Below, piece by piece: positions 1 through 7,396 of a DNA stretch of 64,000 nucleotides; within the stretch, counting starts at the first letter, position 1; every line of letters starts with the position of its first letter. Position numbers and translations under genes: made by a program. This stretch comes from Exiguobacterium sp018617385 (GTDB taxonomy: Bacteria > Bacillota > Bacilli > Exiguobacteriales > Exiguobacteriaceae). The stretch spans positions 62,001 to 126,000 of the forward strand of contig NZ_JACSKA010000003.1 in the NCBI RefSeq assembly GCF_018617385.1. The letters run 5' to 3'. The notes beneath the pieces were generated by a model, which saw only the letters and a program-made list of their open reading frames with translations, had not been told where the DNA came from and searched no databases.

Positions 1-1055
1 AAAACGTTTATGGGAACCCATCATCACTCCATACCCAAGGTTATATGGCAGAAGATTATTTGACAGAGGCACGGCGCTTGATCAAACAGGCGCTCGGTCT
101 TGATATGTTACGAGGAAAATTATTATTCACCGGGAGTGGATCGGAGAGCAATTACATCGCCCTGACAAGCTTGCGTAAACGGATGAAGGGCAAAGAGGTG
201 ATCACGTCTTGGCATGAACATGATTCCGTCGCCCTCTTACTTGAAGAATGGGAACGGGAAGGGATAATCGTTCATCGGTTGAAACTGAAGGATGGAAAGT
301 TTGATTTGGATGCGTTCACCCACCTACTCGAACGTGACATCGGGCTCGTCACGCTCCAGCACGTCAATTCCGACACGGGTTGGGTGTTACCGCTCCATCA
401 CATCCAATGCCTCTTGAAATATAAGAAAATCCTCTTCCATGTGGACGGGGTCCAGGCACTCGGGAAAATCCCGATTTCTGTCGAAGGCATCGATGCCTAT
501 TCGTTCAGTGCCCACAAAGTGGGTGGACCGAAAGGAGTCGGCGCCCTCTATATGGAACGTTTGATTCCTCCCCCATACTATCCGGGACATCATCAATACG
601 GGATTCGACCCGGAACGATTGACGTTCCTGGAATCAGTGCCTTTGCCAAAGCACTCGGAGAACGTCAGGAACAATTGACACGTTTTCAGAGAAATTTCAT
701 GGCGTTTCGTGCTATCTTGAAAGAGAAGACGTCAGCGCATGTCCATTGGCTCGAGTTCGACGAACAAAGTCCCGCCATTTTCTCCTTCGTCTCCCATCAA
801 CGCGACGGACAATGGTGGATGACCGAGCTCGACGACCTCGGGTTCCAAGTATCAGCTGGGTCGGCATGTCGAGCAGGCCAAAATGGACCGAACCGCATGC
901 TCGAGGCACTCGGATATGAGACGAGCGCCTGTCATGGACTCGTCCGCATTTCCTTCGGCGCGCATACGACCGCCGAAGACACATCGGCCCTCGCCGATGC
1001 CATCGTCATTTTAGCAAGGAGAGTCGAACATCATGAACAAACGTTTAGCCGGTGA
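1..1055 (+). CDS. nifS: Cysteine desulfurase, NifS family (5' end outside window)
   Basis: A class V PLP-dependent enzyme that releases sulfur from cysteine as a protein persulfide for Fe-S cluster assembly. The frame is open from base 3, so the start codon lies upstream; 350 residues are visible. Seen directly: a GNPSSLH stretch at the extreme edge, typical of NifS N-termini, the SAHK Schiff-base lysine at bases 516-518, and GSACRAG with the catalytic cysteine at 867-869. The gene overlaps niaR by 23 bp. In B. subtilis the same pair (nifS beside the NAD repressor) serves maturation of the Fe-S enzyme NadA, so a role in NAD biosynthesis is inferred. General IscS function is the alternative. 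Confidence 0.9.
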   Translation, partial: NVYGNPSSLHTQGYMAEDYLTEARRLIKQALGLDMLRGKLLFTGSGSESNYIALTSLRKRMKGKEVITSWHEHDSVALLLEEWEREGIIVHRLKLKDGKFDLDAFTHLLERDIGLVTLQHVNSDTGWVLPLHHIQCLLKYKKILFHVDGVQALGKIPISVEGIDAYSFSAHKVGGPKGVGALYMERLIPPPYYPGHHQYGIRPGTIDVPGISAFAKALGERQEQLTRFQRNFMAFRAILKEKTSAHVHWLEFDEQSPAIFSFVSHQRDGQWWMTELDDLGFQVSAGSACRAGQNGPNRMLEALGYETSACHGLVRISFGAHTTAEDTSALADAIVILARRVEHHEQTFSR

Positions 1056-1572
1056 AGAACGCCGTCGCACACTATTACAATTGATTGAATCGAGCAATGA
1101 GCCGATCACAGGATCTGAACTGGCAAGACATGTATCCGTCAGTCGCCAGGTCATCGTCCAAGACCTATCGTTACTAAAAGCGAAAGGTCATCAAATCGTT
1201 GCGACCGCTCGTGGGTACGTCTACTTGCACGGAGACCTCACCCCATCCACCTATTCGAAAAAGGTAGCTTGTCGTCATACGGCAGAAGAGATGGAGGCGG
1301 AGATGAACGCCATCGTCGATGAAGGGGTTACCATCAAAGACGTCATCATCGACCATCCTGTATACGGGTCCATCACGGGACAACTCATGGTGAAGAGTCG
1401 CCGCGACGTCCGTGCCTTCCTCGAACGTGTGAAGACGCATGGGGCTTCCCCACTCTCCCAGTTGACGGGTGGTTTCCATATCCATACGCTCGAATCAGAC
1501 CATAAAGAGGCAATCGATGCTGCGGTGAAAGAGTTAGATCGCCTCGGGATTCTCGTATCCGAATTAGATTGA
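1033..1572 (+). CDS. niaR: Transcriptional repressor NiaR (HTH_11 plus 3H domain)
   Basis: A 179-residue repressor that in Firmicutes senses nicotinic acid and shuts off NAD biosynthesis and niacin uptake genes. The first 60 residues form a winged-helix HTH_11 domain (GSELARHVSVSRQVIVQDL). The rest matches the 3H ligand domain, with conserved histidines in CRHT, in DHPVYGSI and in GGFHIHT. It starts inside the end of nifS, so the two are probably translationally coupled. An intrinsic terminator follows at once, closing the operon. No operator could be assigned, since the operon's promoter lies upstream of the window. Confidence 0.9.
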   Translation: MNKRLAGEERRRTLLQLIESSNEPITGSELARHVSVSRQVIVQDLSLLKAKGHQIVATARGYVYLHGDLTPSTYSKKVACRHTAEEMEAEMNAIVDEGVTIKDVIIDHPVYGSITGQLMVKSRRDVRAFLERVKTHGASPLSQLTGGFHIHTLESDHKEAIDAAVKELDRLGILVSELD

Positions 1573-1612
1573 AGAGACGTCACGAATATGTGACATCTCT
1601 TCTTTTTCTTTT
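1571..1612 (+). terminator. Intrinsic terminator after niaR
   Basis: A stem of GAAGAGA..GTCAC paired with GTGAC..TCTCTTC (one mismatch, short loop) is followed by a T-rich tract. It starts within the niaR stop codon region and ends the nifS-niaR operon. Confidence 0.8.
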
Positions 1613-1679
1613 CAGTCATGTCCGTTATACTGATGGATGGAACATCTTTCCTGAAATCATTTGAAAGGAGGGCTACGTC

Positions 1680-2258
1680 TTGAACGTCCTCGAGCATCTA
1701 CTCGCCGTCTGTGGGGTCTTCAGCATTCCCATCGGTATCTTGGTCCAATTCATCCCGAACGAACTCGTTCTCGCATACGGCGGCTTCCTCGTCGACTCGC
1801 ATGACGCGCCCTTCTTCCTGACGTTCCTACTGGCGTGGGTCTCCTTCACGCTCAGCCAAATCGGTCTATACTGGATCGGTCGATATGGTGGGCGTCCCGT
1901 CGCGCTCAAACTGTATCGTTATTTTCGAATTCGGCAAGACAAGCAACTCCGTGCCGAGCGCTGGTTTGAGAAATACGGGGCATGGATCGTCTGCCTCAGT
2001 CTCTTTTGGCGGCAACTGTTCGCCGTGAGCGCCGGCGTGATGCGTCTATCGTTCCGTAAGTTTTTGTCGGTGACGACCTTGATTTTTGCCGTCTGGTCAT
2101 TCCTTTTCATCCATGTCGGGATGATGCTTGGTAGCAATTGGCGCATGATCGGTCACTTCATGGACGATGTCATCCCCTTCTTGGCTCTTGCTGTCGGAAT
2201 CGTCCTCATCGTTCGACATGTTCGTCAGCAACCAAAACGTGTGAAAGAATCAGCATGA
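1680..2258 (+). CDS. DedA family membrane protein
   Basis: A 192-residue integral membrane protein of the DedA (SNARE-associated / VTT) family. Members act in membrane homeostasis and are linked to lipid flipping (UptA/PetA types), cation tolerance or division. Several hydrophobic segments are visible (about residues 5-35, 45-65, 105-125, 135-185). A stretch WRQLFAVSAGVMRLSFRKF corresponds to the family's conserved R..P..AG..RM..RRF region. The start is TTG at 1680, fixed by GAAAGGAGGG at 1663-1672. It stands alone between two terminators, so it is monocistronic. Substrate cannot be told from sequence. Confidence 0.85.
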   Translation: MNVLEHLLAVCGVFSIPIGILVQFIPNELVLAYGGFLVDSHDAPFFLTFLLAWVSFTLSQIGLYWIGRYGGRPVALKLYRYFRIRQDKQLRAERWFEKYGAWIVCLSLFWRQLFAVSAGVMRLSFRKFLSVTTLIFAVWSFLFIHVGMMLGSNWRMIGHFMDDVIPFLALAVGIVLIVRHVRQQPKRVKESA

Positions 2259-2278
2259 CTTGCGCTGATTCTTTTTTT
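2244..2278 (+). terminator. Intrinsic terminator after dedA-like gene
   Basis: AGAATCAGC pairs with GCTGATTCT around a short loop, followed by seven T. The hairpin overlaps the last codons of the DedA gene. Confidence 0.85.
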
Positions 2279-2377
2279 GTTGGAAAGGGAAACGCTCACA
2301 TCTGTCGAATAAGAACCATGTAAGCGAATCGCGGTCACACATATAGGACACCGCACAACGAAAAAGGAGGAATCATC

Positions 2378-3151
2378 ATGTTCCATCGCCGTAAAACGTA
2401 TACGATTCGACCTGAACGCCTACAAGAATTCACCGACTTTTTCCATACATACATTTACCCGATCCAGGCGTCGCATGGCGCCCGTCTCGTCGGACGCTGG
2501 GTGACCGAAGACAAGTCCGAGGTCATGGCACTATGGGAATATCGGGACCGTGAACACTATGAGCAAGTCGAACGGGATTATCGTGGCAGTACGTTGCGAC
2601 GAGACGCTATGAAACAGCGGGCTCGCCTTGGAAAAGAGCTGTATATCAAGTCAAGCGAAGAGTTCATGATGCCGACCGGTCACTATACGCCACCGCGTGC
2701 GATTGTCTGTGTGACAGCGTATATCACGAATGAAGCGGGTGAGGTTCTCCTCGTCAAAAACATGCATCGGAACGACTCGTTCGAGATGCCTGGCGGACAA
2801 GTCGAAGAACACGAGTCACTCGTTGACGCCATCCATCGTGAAGTGGACGAGGAAACGGGCGTGAAAATCGAGGTGGAAGGCATCACGGGAATCTATCAAA
2901 ACGTGTCCTCCCGCGTCCTCTGTGTCACGTTCCGCGCGAAATATGTATCCGGTGACCTCAGACCGCAGGCTGGCGAGACACAGGAAGTTGGCTTCTATAA
3001 AGTCGACGCAAGTAACGTCGGTGACTACATCAAACGGGAGCACTTCCAAATGCGCTTCCTCGATGCAATCGATCCGACATATATGCCTTACGCCATTTAT
3101 AAAGTACGGCCATATGAACTGATTGAGCGTATTGAACGCCAATCCGTATGA
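2378..3151 (+). CDS. NIPSNAP-like domain fused to Nudix hydrolase
   Basis: A 257-residue two-domain protein. Residues 1-100 resemble a NIPSNAP-type dimeric alpha/beta barrel (YTIRPERLQEFTDFF near the start, ALWEYRD at 51-57). Residues 107-240 are a Nudix fold. The Nudix box is complete from G140 to V162, with GG, E, REVDEETG in the expected spacing GX5EX7REUXEEXGU, so hydrolysis of a nucleoside diphosphate linked to another moiety is expected. Start ATG has AAGGAGGA 9 bases upstream. The gene is monocistronic, ending at a bidirectional terminator. Substrate is unknown; the fusion is discussed in the findings. Confidence 0.85.
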   Translation: MFHRRKTYTIRPERLQEFTDFFHTYIYPIQASHGARLVGRWVTEDKSEVMALWEYRDREHYEQVERDYRGSTLRRDAMKQRARLGKELYIKSSEEFMMPTGHYTPPRAIVCVTAYITNEAGEVLLVKNMHRNDSFEMPGGQVEEHESLVDAIHREVDEETGVKIEVEGITGIYQNVSSRVLCVTFRAKYVSGDLRPQAGETQEVGFYKVDASNVGDYIKREHFQMRFLDAIDPTYMPYAIYKVRPYELIERIERQSV

Positions 3152-3154
3152 CGC

Positions 3155-3193
3155 AAAAAGGGATGATCCGCCATGTGCGAATCATCCCTTTTG
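3155..3193. terminator. Bidirectional terminator
   Basis: AAAAGGGATGAT..GC pairs with GC..ATCATCCCTTTT, giving A-tracts and T-tracts on both sides. It lies between the convergent Nudix gene and the CNNM/CBS gene and can stop transcription from both. Confidence 0.85.
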
Positions 3194-3194
3194 T

Positions 3195-4469
3195 TTATGC
3201 TTCTTGCATGTCTTCTTGCTGAGATTGTCCAGTCTCCACTAACAGTTTCCGGACACGGCGTTTCTCCACATGGAGAACGGTGAACGTCATGTCTTGATAC
3301 GTGACTTGTGCACCTTTCTCCGGGATGTCGCCGAGCAATTCAACGAACCAACCGCCCATCGTATTGGAATCGACGTCTGGTTCTGCAATCCCCATCTCTT
3401 CTGCGAATTCATCAACGTTCATGTCAGCCATACACTCATAGACCCCTTCACGGAGACGTCTGAGATAGACGACGGATTCGTCGTGCTCATCCCAGATGTC
3501 GCCGACGAGTTCCTCAAGCATGTCTTCTAACGTGATGAGACCCGCCGTGCCCCCGAATTCATCGAGGACGACAGCCATGTGAGATTGTTTCTGCTGGAGA
3601 ATCGGAAGTAGTTCAATCAATTTTGTCTGCGGTGACACGTACGTGAGCGGGCGGATGAGCGAACGGACATCCGTCACTTCATCCTTCATCATCGAACGCA
3701 AGAAGTCACGTTCCGACAAGACACCGATGACGTTGTCAATCGAGTCTTTGTAGACCGGCAAACGCGAATGTCCACCACTGAAAATCGTGTCCTTGATTTC
3801 ATCGAGCGAATCGTCGATGTCGACGGCCAGAATATCGATTCGTGGCGTCAGCACATCGTCGACCGTAATATCGTTGAAGGCAAAGGCGCTATGGACGAGC
3901 TCAGCTTCCGTCTCACCAAGCACACCTTCCTCTTCTCCCATATCGACGAGCACTTTCAACTCTTCTTCGGTGACGGATGGCTCCTTGTCTTTCATCCCAA
4001 TCATTCGAAGCGTCAACTTCTTCAAGCCGGTGAAAATCATCGTCACCGGTTTGAGGACTTTGACGAGGAATACAAGGATGCCACTGATGAGAAGCGAGTA
4101 CTTCTCCGCAAACTCTTTCGCGAGTGATTTCGGTAAAATCTCACCGAAGATCAAGATGATGACCGTCGTCGCGAACGTAGACACGAGAAGACCGGTCCCC
4201 CCACTGAAAATCGAGGTGGCGATGGCGGTCGACACTGTCGCCGAACCGATGTTGACGATATTGTTCCCGACGAGAATCGTCGAGAGCGTATCATCAAAAC
4301 GGTCGACGAGACTGAGGACACGTTTTGCGGCTTTGTCGCCATCCTCCGCCATCCGAATCATCCGGACCCGGTTCACACTCGAGAGCGCCGTTTCTGCTGA
4401 TGAGAAAAACGCTGACAACATGACGAGAACTACATATAGAATTAAACTTGACGAGGGCACAGGGTCCAC
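3195..4469 (-). CDS. CNNM/CBS/CorC domain membrane protein (MpfA-type)
   Basis: A 424-residue protein of the 'hemolysin C / CorC' family, now regarded as CNNM-type Mg2+ efflux or metal-ion transporters (MpfA in Staphylococcus, YhdP/YqhB in Bacillus). Seen: an N-terminal transmembrane domain (about residues 5-165) with the FFSSAETALSSVNR motif of the family, a CBS pair at about 200-325 containing DILAVDIDD and LITLEDMLEELVGDI, and a C-terminal CorC/HlyC domain ending in the lysine/arginine-rich segment. The start is GTG with GGAG 12 bases upstream, a loose spacing. No terminator separates it from obg upstream, so readthrough from obg is likely. Confidence 0.85.
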   Translation of the reverse strand: MDPVPSSSLILYVVLVMLSAFFSSAETALSSVNRVRMIRMAEDGDKAAKRVLSLVDRFDDTLSTILVGNNIVNIGSATVSTAIATSIFSGGTGLLVSTFATTVIILIFGEILPKSLAKEFAEKYSLLISGILVFLVKVLKPVTMIFTGLKKLTLRMIGMKDKEPSVTEEELKVLVDMGEEEGVLGETEAELVHSAFAFNDITVDDVLTPRIDILAVDIDDSLDEIKDTIFSGGHSRLPVYKDSIDNVIGVLSERDFLRSMMKDEVTDVRSLIRPLTYVSPQTKLIELLPILQQKQSHMAVVLDEFGGTAGLITLEDMLEELVGDIWDEHDESVVYLRRLREGVYECMADMNVDEFAEEMGIAEPDVDSNTMGGWFVELLGDIPEKGAQVTYQDMTFTVLHVEKRRVRKLLVETGQSQQEDMQEA

Positions 4470-4509
4470 GTTAGCTTCACACTCCGTTTCTTCTTAACAA
4501 ATAATTTTT

Positions 4510-5799
4510 TTATTCCACAAACTCGAATTCGAAGTCGAGGATTGCGACGACACTACCGTCCTCGGCACCCAACTTACGAAGATCGTCATCGACGCCCATT
4601 TGACGCATTTGACGAGCAAATCGTTTGATCGACTCATCATGGTCAAAGTTCGTCATCTTGAAGAGCTTCTCGATACGAGGTCCCGTGATCACGAAGCGAT
4701 CGTATTCATCGATGTGGATTTGATAGCCTTTCTCTTCCTTCTCATAACGATACACGACACGAGGCGTCGCTGTCTTCTCTTCGAGCTCATCGAGTGGGAA
4801 TTCTGGTGTCGTATCGACAAAGTTCGCCACTTCGATCAACAAGTTGCGAAGACCGTCTTGAGCGAGTGCTGAGATCGGGAAGACTTTGACATCGTCCCCT
4901 ACCTTCTTCTTGAACTCTTCAAGATGTTCCGCTGCGTCCGGCATATCCATTTTGTTCGCCACGACGACTTGTGGACGCTCAAGGAGACGTAAGTTGTACG
5001 ACTCGAGCTCACGGTTGATCGTCGTGTAATCTTCAAACGGATCGCGTCCTTCCATACCACTCATATCGATCATGTGAACGATGACTTTCGTCCGTTCGAT
5101 ATGGCGAAGGAACTGGTGACCGAGACCAACGCCTTGGCTCGCTCCTTCGATGAGACCTGGAAGGTCGGCCATGACGAAACTACGGTCGTCCGCTGTCTTG
5201 ACGACACCGAGGTTCGGTGTGATCGTCGTGAAGTGGTACGCACCGATTTTCGGACGTGCCGACGAGACGACCGAGAGAAGCGTTGACTTCCCGACAGACG
5301 GGAATCCGACGAGACCGACGTCTGCGAGAAGTTTCAACTCGAGACGGAGTTCACGTTCTTGACCTGGTTCCCCGTTCTCCGCAATTTCTGGAGCTGGGTT
5401 GGCAGGCGTCGCAAAACGACAGTTCCCGCGACCACCACGACCACCTTTTGCGATCGTCGCTTGTTGACCGTGCTCGGTCAAGTCCGCGATGACGGTATCC
5501 GTCTCGGCGTCGAACACGATTGTGCCTGGTGGGACTTTGACGATGAGCGGTTTCGCTTTACGTCCGTGCATCCCTTTTGACATCCCTTTTTCGCCATCAT
5601 GGGCGATGAACTTCTTCGAATAGCGGAAATCAACGAGCGTCCGCAATCCTTCTTCTACTTCAAAGATGACGTCTCCACCGTGACCACCGTCACCACCTGC
5701 AGGACCACCGTCTGGAACGTATTTCTCGCGACGGAAAGCAACCATCCCTTTTCCGCCGTCTCCAGCTTTTACAAAAATATTAACCTGATCGACAAACAT
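4510..5799 (-). CDS. obg: Obg GTPase (ObgE/CgtA)
   Basis: The conserved GTPase that binds the 50S ribosome and acts in ribosome assembly and stress control. It has 429 residues, normal for Firmicutes. Seen: the glycine-rich Obg fold at 1-158 (YVPDGGPAGGDGGHGGDV), the G domain with GFPSVGKS at 165-172 and NKMD further on, and the C-terminal OCT domain from about 350. The start ATG directly abuts the stop of the Spo0B-like gene, and its AAGGAGG site lies inside that gene's last codons, which implies translational coupling. The rplU-prp-rpmA-(spo0B)-obg order is that of B. subtilis. Confidence 0.97.
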   Translation of the reverse strand: MFVDQVNIFVKAGDGGKGMVAFRREKYVPDGGPAGGDGGHGGDVIFEVEEGLRTLVDFRYSKKFIAHDGEKGMSKGMHGRKAKPLIVKVPPGTIVFDAETDTVIADLTEHGQQATIAKGGRGGRGNCRFATPANPAPEIAENGEPGQERELRLELKLLADVGLVGFPSVGKSTLLSVVSSARPKIGAYHFTTITPNLGVVKTADDRSFVMADLPGLIEGASQGVGLGHQFLRHIERTKVIVHMIDMSGMEGRDPFEDYTTINRELESYNLRLLERPQVVVANKMDMPDAAEHLEEFKKKVGDDVKVFPISALAQDGLRNLLIEVANFVDTTPEFPLDELEEKTATPRVVYRYEKEEKGYQIHIDEYDRFVITGPRIEKLFKMTNFDHDESIKRFARQMRQMGVDDDLRKLGAEDGSVVAILDFEFEFVE

Positions 5800-6240
5800 T
5801 TATTTCCCCTCCTTTATGTGAAACGTAGTGGTATCTACGTTCTGTTCGTACACATCGGCTGATGCCTTCACATCGTCCGGGACAGTGCCCGTGACGCGAA
5901 CCATCAGTCCGTCCGTGAACGTCACATGAATCGGCCCATCCGTGTTGTCTAACAAGCGGACAAGCATCTCTGCCACTCGCGCGTCATCGATGGCGAGTTG
6001 GTCGGTTGAAATCGTATACGTCATCCGTCCCTCCCAATTCGCTTGAATCACGACTAGGCTCGTCTGTGGCACGTTCAAACGAACGAGCGCACTCTCTTCG
6101 TCGGCCTGTTTCCGATAGCGTTCGTAAAGTTCCTCTAGCTTAGTCGGATCGAGAGCCGCGTAGAGCGAGATCAATTGAAGCCGATTCATCCATTCGTGAC
6201 GGACGGTCGATAAGAGCTCGAGTGTCTGTTCTGAATCCAT
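5800..6240 (-). CDS. Spo0B-like protein
   Basis: A 146-residue protein in exactly the place of spo0B, between rpmA and obg. In B. subtilis Spo0B is the phosphotransferase between Spo0F and Spo0A. Near residue 15 the sequence HEWMNRLQLIS matches the Spo0B phosphohistidine helix (HDWMNKLQLI in Bacillus), so the phosphorylatable His is kept. The rest looks like a degenerate GHKL fold (AEMLVRLLDNTDG). It is shorter than B. subtilis Spo0B (about 190 residues). RBS AGGAGAGG precedes ATG. Since nearby sporulation genes are absent, a sporulation role is doubtful; a reduced phosphorelay or a scaffold role is possible. Confidence 0.75.
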   Translation of the reverse strand: MDSEQTLELLSTVRHEWMNRLQLISLYAALDPTKLEELYERYRKQADEESALVRLNVPQTSLVVIQANWEGRMTYTISTDQLAIDDARVAEMLVRLLDNTDGPIHVTFTDGLMVRVTGTVPDDVKASADVYEQNVDTTTFHIKEGK

Positions 6241-6254
6241 TTGATCCTCTCCTA

Positions 6255-6293
6255 GAAAAAAAGACTCTAACCAAATAAGTGGCTAGAGTCTTC
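6255..6293 (-). terminator. Terminator between rpmA and Spo0B-like gene
   Basis: On the minus strand AGACTCTAGCCA pairs with TGGTTAGAGTCT, followed by seven T. It can end the rplU-prp-rpmA transcript and leave lower readthrough into the Spo0B-like gene and obg. Confidence 0.85.
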
Positions 6294-6306
6294 TGCGTCG
6301 TTCAAC

Positions 6307-6588
6307 TTACGCGACTGGGTAAACGCTCACTTGTTTCTTGTCGCGACCAAGACGCTCATAGCGTACTACGCCGTCAACTTTCGCAAACAAAGTGTCGTCG
6401 CCACCACGGCCAACGTTTTCACCTGGGTGAATCTTTGTACCGCGTTGGCGGTAAAGGATTGATCCAGCTGAAACTGTTTGTCCGTCAGCGCGTTTTGCAC
6501 CGAGACGTTTCGAAATTGAGTCACGACCGTTTTTAGTCGAACCAACTCCCTTTTTCGAAGCGAAGAACTGAAGGTTCAATTGTAACAT
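6307..6588 (-). CDS. rpmA: 50S ribosomal protein L27 precursor
   Basis: L27 sits at the peptidyl transferase centre of the 50S subunit. The 93-residue product begins MLQLNLQFFASKKG: the first nine residues form the Firmicute N-terminal extension, which Prp removes after LQFF to expose ASKKG. The chosen ATG (6588) lies 8 bases after AGGAGG; a GTG three codons earlier overlaps that site and is rejected. Its protease gene prp lies directly upstream in the same transcript. Confidence 0.97.
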   Translation of the reverse strand: MLQLNLQFFASKKGVGSTKNGRDSISKRLGAKRADGQTVSAGSILYRQRGTKIHPGENVGRGGDDTLFAKVDGVVRYERLGRDKKQVSVYPVA

Positions 6589-6600
6589 GAGGTCCACCTC

Positions 6601-6936
6601 CTATTGTTCAATTTGGATATATTCACCGTAGCTTTGGGCGATCGTGTCTAACTGCACGAGCATCCCTTCTAATAACAGTTGGGTGCGTTCCATATCCTGC
6701 GGTGATAAGTCAGGATACGTCTCGACATAAAAGTAACCACCCTCTGTTTGATCTGCCATTTCTACAAGAAGCGATTGACCCGCAAGCGTTTCGACGGCGT
6801 TATAGGCACCAAAGATGATGGCTGAAACACCGGCGCACACCAAGTCAGAACCAGGTTCTGCAAAATTGGCATGACCAGTCACTTCGACGGAGCGAATCGA
6901 CTTCGCCTCGTCTCGTCTTACCTTGACCCGAATCAT
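6601..6936 (-). CDS. prp: Ribosomal-processing cysteine protease Prp (YsxB)
   Basis: A 111-residue protease that cleaves the N-terminal extension of L27, an essential step in Firmicute ribosome maturation. The catalytic dyad is visible as H22 in TGHANFA and C34 in SDLVCAGVSA, with the same numbering as in Staphylococcus aureus. It lies between rplU and rpmA, 3 bases after the rplU stop. The ribosome binding site is weak, so coupling to rplU translation is likely. Confidence 0.93.
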   Translation of the reverse strand: MIRVKVRRDEAKSIRSVEVTGHANFAEPGSDLVCAGVSAIIFGAYNAVETLAGQSLLVEMADQTEGGYFYVETYPDLSPQDMERTQLLLEGMLVQLDTIAQSYGEYIQIEQ

Positions 6937-6939
6937 AGC

Positions 6940-7248
6940 TTACGCTTCGATTTTCTCGATGCGAACTTTCGTGTAAGGCTGACGGTGACCTTGCTTACGA
7001 CGGTAGTTTTTCTTAGCTTTCATTTTGAAGACAGTGATCTTCTTAGCGCGGCCGTGTTTTACCACTGTACCGACAACTTTAGCGCCTTCTACGAGTGGAG
7101 CGCCGACTTTAACATCGTCACCACCAACGAAAAGAACCTCACCGAATTCTACAGTACCTTCGACATCAGCATCGAGTTTTTCGATGTAGATCTCTTGACC
7201 TGCTTCAACTTTGATTTGCTTACCACCAGTTTTGATGATTGCGTACAT
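6940..7248 (-). CDS. rplU: 50S ribosomal protein L21
   Basis: A 102-residue L21 starting MYAIIKTGGKQIKVEAGQ, the typical N-terminus. It binds 23S rRNA domain I in the 50S subunit. The open frame extends 29 codons upstream, but that stretch is the L21 leader RNA; the ATG at 7248 has AGGAGG about 10 bases upstream and gives the family length. First gene of the rplU-prp-rpmA operon, regulated by its leader. Confidence 0.97.
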   Translation of the reverse strand: MYAIIKTGGKQIKVEAGQEIYIEKLDADVEGTVEFGEVLFVGGDDVKVGAPLVEGAKVVGTVVKHGRAKKITVFKMKAKKNYRRKQGHRQPYTKVRIEKIEA

Positions 7249-7360
7249 ATACGTGCACCTCCTTGTTAAACTCAGACTCGCCATCCTGGGCAGGGCAAAA
7301 ACCTTTAAAAACCCGTTCTGTGCGGTTGTAGCCATTTGGGTGCTTCCAAACGAACTAACG
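7249..7360 (-). promoter_or_regulatory. L21 leader RNA (ribosomal protein autoregulation)
   Basis: The 5' leader of rplU carries the hallmark segments of the Firmicute L21 leader family (Rfam L21_leader): ACCGCACAGA, GGTTTTTGCCC and GCCCAGGATGGCGAGTC, in this order and just before the rplU ribosome binding site. The same segments precede rplU in B. subtilis. The presumed role is feedback control of the operon by a ribosomal protein. Confidence 0.85.
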
Positions 7361-7366
7361 TTATAG

Positions 7367-7396
7367 ATAATACCATTCTCAATTAATCATTGTCAA
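7367..7396 (-). promoter_or_regulatory. Vegetative promoter of rplU operon
   Basis: TTGACA at 7391-7396 and TATTAT at 7367-7372 with an 18-base spacer and an extended TGG before the -10. The -35 box overlaps the stop codon of the upstream RNase G gene. Confidence 0.8.

Noticed and set aside
3787..4497. 236-codon plus-strand frame opposite the CNNM/CBS gene
   Set aside because: Exact shadow of a well-supported gene, Ser/Arg-rich, no ribosome binding site or family resemblance.
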